Shown: positions 17,345 through 25,245 of the stretch, one piece after another
Position numbering within the stretch: position 1 is the stretch's first letter
Layout: every line of letters begins with the position of its first letter
From: CPC320 sp002336405
GTDB lineage: Bacteria; Pseudomonadota; Alphaproteobacteria; Rhodobacterales; Rhodobacteraceae
Direction of reading: 5' to 3'
DNA: 64,000 nt
Assembly: GCA_949372595.1 (NCBI GenBank)
Contig: CASIAN010000006.1
Span: forward strand, 1 to 64,000
The notes under the pieces: model-generated
What the model was told of the DNA's origin: nothing
The model's input: only the letters and a program-made list of their open reading frames with translations
Databases searched by the model: none
Position numbers and translations under genes: made by a program

Positions 17345-18357
17345 TGAATCTGGCCGCTCACCCTGTTGCGGTTTGCCGTGGCGCAAGCGGATAAAGTATT
17401 GTCAAATCTCACGGGACATTTTTTGGAGACAACAATTCCGATTGGTGAATTTCCGGTTGGCAAGGAACATTTCTCAATTCTGACGCTGCACGGGGATAAG
17501 GGCCTTGGCTCACTGGCGGTGCGTTTCAGCGGTGTGTTCGACGGGATTACTGCCAAGATACGTTGGACGCTTGACGGCATTGAGGTATTGTTGATCGATA
17601 CGCCCTCGCCAGTGGTGATGGTTGTTATTGTGGTAATGGCGGTGCGATTGGCTGGTCCGCGCGCTGGGGGTTTTACCGCGCCCACCTTGGCATATCTAGC
17701 GTTTATGGGGCTGTGGGCAATGTCGATGATCACAGTTGCTCTTATTGGCACGGGCAGGTTTTTGTGTATCTTGTTTGGCATTCCTTTGGGCATTTGGTTT
17801 GGTAAAAGTGCCCCCGCCTACCGCTTTGCCGAACCCATTCTTGATTTCATGCAAACCATGCCGCTCTTGTTTACCTTATTCCGTTTATTGCGTTTTTTGG
17901 CACAGGAAAGCAACCGAGTGTATTGGCAACAATCACTTTTGCAATGCCACCGGTCATTCGTCTTACGGCACTCGGCATGCGCGGTGTTCCCGAAACTACC
18001 AAAGAGGCGGCTACGGCTTTTGGGTGCTCGCGGTGGCAATTGCTGTGAAATGTTAAATTGCCGCTTGCGATGCCGTCTAGCACGGCAGGGATAAACCAGA
18101 CCATCTTGATGAACCTGTCGATGGTGGTCGTTGCGTTCTTTATGGAGGCAGAAGGGGTGGGGGCGCTGATCCTGCAGGCGCTGCAATATGTGGCAAAAGG
18201 TCAAGGGCTGCTTGGCGGGTTGGCAATTTTGTTCTGTGCCATGGTGATCGATAAAATAGCGCAGCGATCATATCGGCAGGGGCACAAAAAAACAGACAGA
18301 GGCTATCGCACTGCGTCAACCATTGTGACGGGCAATTGTGGATTGCCTTACCTTTAG
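17345..18357 (+). pseudogene. proW: Glycine betaine/proline ABC transporter permease, broken
   Basis: Sequence of a ProW-type membrane permease scattered over frames. The N-terminal part (to about 17880) has IPIGEFPV and several hydrophobic segments, including WLAMSMIT-like text and FGIPLGIWFGKSAPAYRFAE. The EAA loop region (MRGVPETTKEAATAFGCSRW) lies in a second frame at about 17970-18045. The end (MPSSTAGINQTILMNLSMVV and ALQYVAKGQGLLGGLAILFC) lies in a third. There is also a stop between WQL and NVKLPLAMP. No ProV ATPase or ProX binding protein is beside it, so it is an orphan relic of a compatible-solute uptake system. Confidence 0.75.
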
Positions 18358-18603
18358 ACGAGACGCGCCGTTTGCCTGCCGTCAGCATGTTTGGTATTTT
18401 GGCTTATAATCCAGACGGCATTAGCCAACATACGTAAACCTATTGTTTGCAAAATTTATGCCCGCGCTCGTTGATAGTTGCCCTTAACTGCAGCTGTACA
18501 GCGGACATAACAGAAAGTTTGTGACTGCGACGCAGTCGGTCGACTAACGCGTCTGGCTGGAATGGTGTGGCTCTAACTCCGACGCTGTAATTGAGGTTGC
18601 AAA

Positions 18604-19150
18604 ATGGCAAATGTTAAGAAGGCAATTTTAGTTGCTCTGGGGGAGGAGTTGCCCAAAAGTACCTTGCCAGGGTTTCAAATGAAATACACTGGGGTTGAAA
18701 AATAAATGCGGTCCTTAAAACTGCGGAGATCATCTGTGAATTTTCTCCAAAGTTGATTGTCAATTACGGGATGGCGGGGAACGTGCGAAAAATTTATATG
18801 GTTTAGTCGAATTTTTGCATTTTTTGTGACGAGATATGGACGCCAGAGCGCTGGGCTTTGAACCGGGCCAAACACCTTATGATCCAGTTTTGACTATACG
18901 TTTCGGTTGGGCAGGCCACTTTTGTGAAACCGGCGATAATTTTGTGACGCAAACGCCAGGGATCGAGACGGATGTTGTGGATTTGGAAGCCTATGCAATG
19001 GCAACAACCTGCTTGTCAAAGCACGTGGATCTTATTTGCTATAAGTTCATTTCGGACAACGCAAATGCAGGTGCATCTTTGGATTGGGCGGAAAACGTCA
19101 ACAAGGGAAAACTCTTTTTTAAAGAGAAAATCTTGAGAGGGTTTTATTGA
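18604..19150 (+). pseudogene. Nucleoside phosphorylase-type (MTA/SAH nucleosidase-like), broken
   Basis: Starts at ATG 18604 with MANVKKAILVALGEELPKS. A frameshift near 18700 moves to KINAVLKTAEIICEFSPKLI and VNYGMAGNVRKN. A TGA follows at about 18827, just before RDMDARALGFEPGQTPYD. The last part holds GDNFVTQTPGIETDVVDLEA with the family's catalytic region VDLEAYAMATTC, then VDLICYKFISDNANAGASLD. The order of motifs is that of methylthioadenosine/S-adenosylhomocysteine nucleosidases. One frameshift and one internal stop disable it. Confidence 0.75.
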
Positions 19151-19524
19151 ATACAAGATAACCGGTGACGGATTGTTTTATACACTTATATCACAGAGAT
19201 GCTTTTTATGCGCCCTTGCTTTGTCCTGTTGCGCTGCAGCACAATTAGCCAGCAGGTGCGACCTGACACTGAAAGAGACTGGCAACGCTGGAAATTCAAT
19301 GCGAAAGTTGATCTGTTCGTGGCGACCAACCGAATATTTGAATATGCAGACAAAATCGTGCCGATGTTTTTCTCAGAGTGCGGGTTCAAAGTTTAAAATG
19401 TGTTTGCAGGTCAGCTAAAATGGTACCTGACCAAGGTGTTATGAGGTTTTAAACGTCCTGTTTAGCAGTAAAAAGCAATGTGACATGAGGGGCAAAACCA
19501 TCAACGGCCCACCAATCAGTTTTT
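19151..19524. other. 370-bp stretch with only short open frames
   Basis: A 65-codon forward frame at 19199-19396 (including RDWQRWKFNAKVDLFVATNR) has no recognised family and no convincing ribosome binding site. It may be another gene fragment in this decay zone. Nothing else is seen. Confidence 0.3.
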
Positions 19525-20001
19525 TTAAAGGCTGAAAGGTCTCTGTGTCACTTTCGGGTGACCAAACCGAGTGCTATGCAAGAAATGCAGATCGTCATGG
19601 GCCAGCGGCGCGGGGCCCGCCATATCAAGAGACTGCCAGATAGAGGCGATATTGCCCTTATTGCCGACCCAGACAATGGTTTTGCCTGCGCCGTCTGCCA
19701 TCAATCGCGCCGCTAAGTTATCTGTTGGTAAATGACGCACTGTCAAATCACGCGATGCGGCCAAAGGTGCAACTGTATCAAGATTTCGCTGCAACCTCGG
19801 AGAATAGATCGCGTCAATATGCACGTCGGCAAGTGCCCGGATCAAAAGTTCGGATCTGGCGTGGCCCTGCTTGTTCAGATCTAGGCCGGCCCGTTCGGCG
19901 TGCCGCAAAAGAATTAACCGGGTGCTGGCGGGCATTTTGACCTGATCCGGGGCGGTGCATGCGGCGAGGGTGCCCAATAAAAGCAGGCGACGCGTAAGCA
20001 T
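19525..20001 (-). CDS. Histidine phosphatase-family lipoprotein
   Basis: A 158-residue protein. MLTRRLLLLGTLAACTA is a lipoprotein signal peptide with the lipobox LAAC. The active-site motif LILLRHAERAGLDLNKQGHA (RHxE) follows, and the second phosphate-binding arginine probably lies in YSPRLQRNLDT. The mature protein should sit in the periplasm anchored to a membrane. RHG-type enzymes hydrolyse phosphate esters or act as phosphohistidine phosphatases; the substrate is not evident. The ATG at 20001 has GGAAAGGAA upstream, and the longer frame to 20142 adds sequence not typical of the family. It stands alone between decayed genes and a 590-bp gap. Confidence 0.75.
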   Translation of the reverse strand: MLTRRLLLLGTLAACTAPDQVKMPASTRLILLRHAERAGLDLNKQGHARSELLIRALADVHIDAIYSPRLQRNLDTVAPLAASRDLTVRHLPTDNLAARLMADGAGKTIVWVGNKGNIASIWQSLDMAGPAPLAHDDLHFLHSTRFGHPKVTQRPFSL

Positions 20002-20591
20002 ATTTTTATTTCCTTTCCGCACTGGTCCGAGCGAGATAGGTGGCTTTGCAAACCGTATCACCGCTCTTGTCGTTGCAACCCAAGCGCTCTGCAGTCTGCT
20101 TTGACACCCTTTGCGCAAGAACTGTATTGGTAAAAACAGCAAGTGTCGATAACGATCAATGCTTGCTTGGAAGGACTTTTTGTTTGTTGGGCCTCGGGTC
20201 TGACAAGTGGTTTGAAATTGGAGCTTGATAGAAAACCTGGGAATTGTTTATGAGCCAATACTGCCTTTGGGTCGCTTGGGACCTGCAGGCGCCTTGGCAG
20301 TTTTGTTGCGTCTATGGGCATATCTGCGCCATCGATAGCGGGTGAAATTATAATAGGTTGGCTGGTGCATTACCCTTGGAAACGGTCTTTCTTGACCAAA
20401 TGTGTTTTCGCACTTCTATGAGGTGAACATCTAGGTCAATTAGAATGGCATGGGCTGGCCCTCTGGTCTGAGGGGGCATCAACGCGGTGGTCACAAAATT
20501 GGTTCATTGGACAGGGGCGGTATCCCGCGCAGGCCAACCAGCTTGAAAACTGGCGGCGAAAGCTTGGGCTGCGGCGCAAACAGGAGATAAG
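20002..20591. other. 590-bp intergenic stretch
   Basis: No complete gene is seen. The forward frame from about 20432 to 20602 stays open (LEWHGLALWSEGASTRWSQN and on to NQLENWRRKLGLRRKQEI) and has a protein-like composition, but lacks a start codon and overlaps the next gene's start. It may be a remnant. Confidence 0.3.
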
Positions 20592-21098
20592 ATGCAAACG
20601 ATATTATGCACTGGAATATTGATGGGTTTGGGGGCGACCGTGCTGATAGATATCTGGGCGTTGCTGTTGCAGCGTATGGCGCAGGTGGCCCTGCCCAACT
20701 GGGGGATGGTCGGACGGTGGGTGATGCATCTGCCGCGTGGCAAGCTGTTTCACAAAGAGATTGCCGTGGCGCTCCCGGTTCCAAGAGAGCGACAGATCGG
20801 CTGGGTATTTCATTATTTTGTCGGAGTAGTATATGGCGTGTTTTTCGCGTTTTTGGCTGGGCCTGATTGGATTGCGGCACCAACATTTCCACCGGCTTTC
20901 ATCTACGCGCTTGCGACAATTGCCGGCGGCTGGTTTCTGTTGCACCCGGGTTTGGGTTTGGGATGGGCCGTCTCCAAGGTCGAACATCCGAATAGGGTCA
21001 GAATGCTGGGACTGTTGTCGCATAGTGTGTTTGGCTTAGGTCTTTGGCTTTTTGCCCTTTTGTTGACCTTGTCTGCTTCAGACACAGTGCCGGTGTGA
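20592..21098 (+). CDS. DUF2938-family membrane protein
   Basis: A 168-residue protein with about four hydrophobic segments: ILCTGILMGLGATVLIDIWA near the start, YFVGVVYGVFFAFLAG, IYALATIAGGWFLLHP and LLSHSVFGLGLWLFALLLT. A conserved soluble loop, WGMVGRWVMHLPRGKLFHKE, lies after the first segment. This is the pattern of the DUF2938 family, whose function is unknown. The start ATG at 20592 has CAGGAGA seven bases upstream. The gene is followed by a 170-bp gap before the diaminopropionate ammonia-lyase operon and need not belong to it. Confidence 0.8.
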   Translation: MQTILCTGILMGLGATVLIDIWALLLQRMAQVALPNWGMVGRWVMHLPRGKLFHKEIAVALPVPRERQIGWVFHYFVGVVYGVFFAFLAGPDWIAAPTFPPAFIYALATIAGGWFLLHPGLGLGWAVSKVEHPNRVRMLGLLSHSVFGLGLWLFALLLTLSASDTVPV

Positions 21099-21271
21099 GC
21101 TTGCTTGGACGGTGCAAGCGACTTGATAAACGAACCGGCCGACATGGTGGAAAAACCAAGTGCGCGCGGCGACATAAGCGGTCTTATGGCTAAAAACAGA
21201 CGGATTTATCTGTGTGATGACAAGCCCTGAAAAACGACTTAAGGTCGCAAAGAAAAGGATTTATCTTGAAC

Positions 21272-22450
21272 ATGAGTGAACAAAATATTCTGGCGGCATC
21301 AGCGGCAGCGAAGATCACAAAATTCGTCGCCAATCAGTCGCATCAGACGCTTGGGTTTCCAAACCTGCCGGGCTCGCTGAACAGTCGCAATATGGCGGCA
21401 GCCAGCGCCGAGATTTCCAGCTGGCCAGGCTATGCCCCGACACCCCTGCACAGCTTGCCCGAAATCGCTGCAGTCTGTGGCGTTGAGGCCGTGCTCTATA
21501 AAGACGAGGCAACGCGGTTTGGATTGGGCTCCTTCAAGGCGCTGGGCGGCGCCTATGCGGTGGCCAGTTTGGTCGCGGCGCAGAAACTTTCTGGCAAAAC
21601 TCCGGCTGAGATCACTGTGGCCACAGCCACAGATGGCAATCATGGACGCTCGGTGTCTTGGGGCGCACAGTTGGCGGGATGCACGGCTAAAATTTACATT
21701 CATAAACACGTTAGCACGGCGCGTGAACAAGCCATGCAGGCGTTTGGTGCTGACGTGATCCGCGTGGATGGGAACTATGAAGCCTCGCTTGCTGCGTGCA
21801 AGTCTGACGCCGAGGTAAACGGTTGGCACATCGTCTCTGATACATCTTGGGAGGGATATCGCGATATCCCGCTTCAGGTAATGGCGGGGTATTCGGTCAT
21901 GGCCCGCGAGGCGCTTTCGCAAATGGGCGATATGCGTCTTAGTCACGCGTTCCTACCCGTGGGTGTTGGCGGTCTTGCCGCCGGGATCGTCGCGCCTTTA
22001 TGGCAGGACATGGGCGAGAATCTGTGCAAGCTTATTTCGGTTGAATCTGATATGTCGCCCTGTTTTCAGGAAAGTATCGCGGCCAAGACGCCGACATTGT
22101 TTGAAATTTCAGAAGAGACATTGATGGCAGGACTGTCCTGCGGTGAGGTTTCTCAACTTGCCTGGGAGATTTTACAACCGACGTTGACCCACTGTCTGTC
22201 AATTACCGATGGGGCTGTTGCGTCATTGATGCGGCTTTTGGCGCGTGGGCTTGAAGGCAGCCCCCCGATTGAGGCTGGTGAGTGCTCAACCGCCGGGCTG
22301 GCGGCTTTGTTGGCGGCAAAACGTGATCCGGCGCTCTGGTCGGATTTGGGGTTTGACGAAAATTCGGTGATTTTGTTGATCGGTACCGAAGGTGCGACGG
22401 ATCCTGAATTGTACCAGTTGATTATGGCTGGGGCAGGTGGCTCTGTATGA
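21272..22450 (+). CDS. Diaminopropionate ammonia-lyase-like PLP enzyme
   Basis: A fold-type II PLP enzyme of 392 residues, similar to diaminopropionate ammonia-lyase (E. coli YgeX), which turns 2,3-diaminopropionate into pyruvate and two ammonia. The PLP lysine is in FGLGSFKALGGAYAV (about residue 89). The phosphate loop is VGVGGLAAGIV and a conserved ATDGNHGRSVSWGAQLAGC is present. Length agrees with this family rather than with the shorter threonine dehydratase-like EutB (about 320 residues) of ectoine operons. Start ATG 21272 has AAAGGAT upstream; TTG 21266 is possible. Its last codons overlap the M24 hydrolase start (ATGA), and an EutA-like isomerase follows, so the three genes form one operon. 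Confidence 0.8.
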   Translation: MSEQNILAASAAAKITKFVANQSHQTLGFPNLPGSLNSRNMAAASAEISSWPGYAPTPLHSLPEIAAVCGVEAVLYKDEATRFGLGSFKALGGAYAVASLVAAQKLSGKTPAEITVATATDGNHGRSVSWGAQLAGCTAKIYIHKHVSTAREQAMQAFGADVIRVDGNYEASLAACKSDAEVNGWHIVSDTSWEGYRDIPLQVMAGYSVMAREALSQMGDMRLSHAFLPVGVGGLAAGIVAPLWQDMGENLCKLISVESDMSPCFQESIAAKTPTLFEISEETLMAGLSCGEVSQLAWEILQPTLTHCLSITDGAVASLMRLLARGLEGSPPIEAGECSTAGLAALLAAKRDPALWSDLGFDENSVILLIGTEGATDPELYQLIMAGAGGSV

Positions 22451-23643
22451 CGGTCGCCTCGTCACCTATAGCCCAACGCGGTTTCGATACTGCAGAATTT
22501 GCACGGCGCTGTGCGGCTGCACAGGCAGTGATGGCGACGCAGAATCTGGGGGCGATACTATTGGCCTCAGAAGCGGAAATCAGATATTTCACTGGATTTA
22601 TGACCCAGTTCTGGCAAAGCCCGACCCGGCCATGGTTTGTCGTCTTGCCCGCCACAGGCGCGCCGGTTGCGGTTATCCCGACCATTGGGGTGCCTTTGAT
22701 GCGCGCATGCTATGTGTCTGACGTACGTAGCTGGGCCTCGCCTGCTGCCAGCGATGATGGCATCAGCCTGCTGTTGGACACACTGCGACAGCATCTTGGT
22801 CATCCAGGGCGCCTTGGCGTGATGATGGGGCGTGAAACTGCCCTGCGTCTGCCGCTGGGGGATGTTTTTGTGCTCACCGCAGCCTTGGAAGATGTCGAGA
22901 TGATCGATGTCACCAAGCAAGTGCAGCAGATCAGGATGATCAAATCAGCGCCTGAAATTGATAAATTGCGCCATGTCTGTGCGACGGTCTCGGATGTATT
23001 TGACAGCGTGCCAGACTGGGCTGTGACGGGAATGCCGCTGTCTGAGCTGTTTCGTCAGTTCAAGATTAAAGCCCTGCAAGCGGGCGTTGATGATGTGAGC
23101 TATTTGGTGGGGTCGGCCGGTCAGGGTGGATACCGTGATATTATCGCTCCGCCGACGGATCGGCCTTTGCAGAATGGCGATATTTTCATGCTGGATACTG
23201 GCTGTGTTTGGGACGGTTATTTTTCCGACTTTGATCGTAATTTTGCCGTGGGAAATGCATCAGATACCGCCCATTACGCACATCACCAGCTGTATGACGC
23301 CACAGAGGCGGCGCTTGCGATAACGCGCCCTGGGATCATGGCGAAAGATCTTTATGCGGCTATGGATGCGGTGTTGCGGCCGGGGGTGGCTTTGGGGGAT
23401 GAAGCCTCTGGTGGTGATGACGTTGGGCGCTATGGCCATGGTTTGGGGATTCAGTTAACAGAACCGCCGTCGCATACGCATTGGGACGAGACGGTGATCC
23501 GGGCTGGTATGGCACTGACGCTGGAGCCATCGGTCATTTATGGAGACGGCTTTCTTATGGCAGCCGAGGAAAATATACTGGTGACTGAGACTGGCGCAGA
23601 GCTGTTGTCGCGGCGCTGTGGCCGTGATTTACGGATCGTTTAA
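22447..23643 (+). CDS. M24-family hydrolase (creatinase/prolidase fold, EutD/DoeA-like)
   Basis: A 398-residue pita-bread hydrolase. The N-terminal creatinase-like domain spans about residues 15-150. The catalytic domain has all five metal ligands of M24 enzymes: Asp250 (MLDTGCVWDGY), Asp261 (SDFDRNF), His331 (YGHGLGIQLTEPPS), Glu360 (LTLEPSV) and Glu374 or 375 (AAEENILVTETG). M24 enzymes cleave Xaa-Pro peptides, creatine, or, as EutD/DoeA, open the ectoine ring. The operon context (a diaminoacid ammonia-lyase before, an EutA-like protein after) favours a small-molecule amide or cyclic-amidine substrate over peptides. That is inference. It overlaps the preceding gene by four bases. Confidence 0.8.
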   Translation: MTVASSPIAQRGFDTAEFARRCAAAQAVMATQNLGAILLASEAEIRYFTGFMTQFWQSPTRPWFVVLPATGAPVAVIPTIGVPLMRACYVSDVRSWASPAASDDGISLLLDTLRQHLGHPGRLGVMMGRETALRLPLGDVFVLTAALEDVEMIDVTKQVQQIRMIKSAPEIDKLRHVCATVSDVFDSVPDWAVTGMPLSELFRQFKIKALQAGVDDVSYLVGSAGQGGYRDIIAPPTDRPLQNGDIFMLDTGCVWDGYFSDFDRNFAVGNASDTAHYAHHQLYDATEAALAITRPGIMAKDLYAAMDAVLRPGVALGDEASGGDDVGRYGHGLGIQLTEPPSHTHWDETVIRAGMALTLEPSVIYGDGFLMAAEENILVTETGAELLSRRCGRDLRIV

Positions 23644-23664
23644 TGATAAGTGATGGAGAGCTTT

Positions 23665-24468
23665 ATGAAACAAAAAGCCAAATCTATGTCGACCTTTACG
23701 AATCTGCCTTTTGAAGTCACCACTGCGGCGGACAAGCCGGCGCAAATGGGGTTGGTGACGCTTGAAACCGATCTGACCATTGAGACAGAGATGCGGCATT
23801 TTCTTTCAGGTGCGCCGGGCCATGACGATGCCAGTGGTGTGGCGCTGCTGCACACACGGATTGCCTGTGATGATCAGGTGACAGCAGAGAACCTGTCGTT
23901 AATGGAGGGACGGTTTGCCGAGGCTCTGGCGCTGTTCCCGAAAGACTATGCGTTTGAGGTGATCGGCTATGGGTGCACGTCAGCATCGCTGGTGATTGGT
24001 GAGGCGCGGGTCCAACGGATCATTAAATCCCATGCTGATGTGGTCCATGTCACCACGCCTTTGACGGCCGCCAAGCGCGGGCTTGAGGCGCTGAATGTGG
24101 CAAGGATCGGGTATCTTGCGCCGTATATTTCCGAGATTTCTCATCAGATGTGCGACGCATTGGGGACTGCGGGCTTTGCTGTGAGCGCGGCCGCGACTTT
24201 TGGCGAGGGGAAAGATTCAGTTGTAGGCTGCATAACGCCGGCTTCGATCCTGCAGGCAATCGGGGCCTTGGTTGATCAAGATCCGCAGCTTGAAGCGGTA
24301 TTTGTCTCCTGCACATCTTTGAAATGTGCGCCCATTATTGCACACGCCGAGCGCGAGTTCGGCGTTCCCGTAGTGTCAAGTAATTCGGCCATTGCGTGGG
24401 ATATGGCGCGATTGGCCGGGGTGCCGGTTTCGGCGACAGGCAAAGGGTCACTTTTTCACTGTAATTGA
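23665..24468 (+). CDS. Maleate isomerase/EutA-like Asp/Glu racemase-fold protein
   Basis: A 267-residue protein of the Asp/Glu racemase superfamily, in the branch of arylmalonate decarboxylase, maleate cis-trans isomerase and EutA of ectoine operons. The two catalytic cysteines are in VIGYGCTSASLVIG (Cys104) and AVFVSCTSLKCAPII (Cys216), and the end PVVSSNSAIAWDMARLAGV is typical. EutA's own reaction is unsettled in the literature I know. The start is the ATG at 23665, with GGAG six bases before it; the frame could also start at 23650. It follows the M24 gene by 21 bases. No transporter or regulator gene is seen beside this operon. Confidence 0.75.
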   Translation: MKQKAKSMSTFTNLPFEVTTAADKPAQMGLVTLETDLTIETEMRHFLSGAPGHDDASGVALLHTRIACDDQVTAENLSLMEGRFAEALALFPKDYAFEVIGYGCTSASLVIGEARVQRIIKSHADVVHVTTPLTAAKRGLEALNVARIGYLAPYISEISHQMCDALGTAGFAVSAAATFGEGKDSVVGCITPASILQAIGALVDQDPQLEAVFVSCTSLKCAPIIAHAEREFGVPVVSSNSAIAWDMARLAGVPVSATGKGSLFHCN

Positions 24469-25245
24469 GTCGCCAATTTCACTTTTTGCTGAGCGTGTCA
24501 AAGGTGAAGTTCAACCTAAAGGTTTCGTCTGTTTGTGACAAAACAACACAATAGCCGGTTTATGCCCGCAGTTTCCACCAAAACTCAAATTTTTTTTCAC
24601 AAATTGTCGTAAGTTTGATTGATCTGATTTTAAGGTGTCCTGCTTAAGTAGAAGCTGTTCTTGAAGAGCAGTATTTTATTTAAGTATCTGTAAATAAATG
24701 GTTTTTTTGGGTTCTTTCAAAATTATTCTGTTTCCGTTTGCGCAAAATAGTAATGAAATTAGCGTCAAAATAACAGAAATTTTGTTTGGTTCTCGCCAAA
24801 TGTTAACGATAATCAAATTTAATTAAAATGAACATTGATACAGCTGAAGTTTGCATCCATAATTCAAAAGATTATTAAATATACTAAAGATAATTTCTTG
24901 AACTCATTATTGTGGAATTTCTGTTTTGTATTTCAACTTTTTCACAACCTCAAAACATTTGGGGTCTGAGCTAGCTTTGGACGTTTTTTGTAACTCTGTG
25001 CCCAACGGTAGATTTTTCCCTCTTACGTCGGATGCGCCTGGCACCAGAGCTGATCACTTGCCTTTGGGATCTGGTGCCAAAGCGGGGCCACTTAATGTCC
25101 ATTGCACTGCTCTGCGTTTGGTTGGCCCAGCGGCTCTTTTCAGGCAGTCCCAGCCCCGAATGTGTGATCCGATCTCGCTAGAAGACCGCATGAAAAGGAA
25201 TGTTAAATGACTGGCCCCTCAAACCCTGACTTCACATATGCTTAT
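24469..25245. other. 780-bp AT-rich intergenic stretch
   Basis: This is the most AT-rich non-coding sequence in the window, especially 24580-24960, with many runs of T and A. No gene is supported. A perfect inverted repeat at 25039-25079 is its only clear structure. It may hold the promoter of the decayed RTX gene. Confidence 0.4.
25039..25079. repeat. Perfect 10-bp inverted repeat with 21-bp spacer
   Basis: TGGCACCAGA at 25039-25048 is the reverse complement of TCTGGTGCCA at 25070-25079. The spacing of 31 bp between arm starts is about three helical turns, which would suit a regulator binding two sites on one face of DNA, or it may be a relic of a mobile element end. Confidence 0.35.

Noticed and set aside
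21272..22450. EutB (ectoine operon threonine dehydratase-like protein)
   Set aside because: The protein is about 70 residues longer than EutB and carries the FGLGSFKALGG pattern of diaminopropionate ammonia-lyases.
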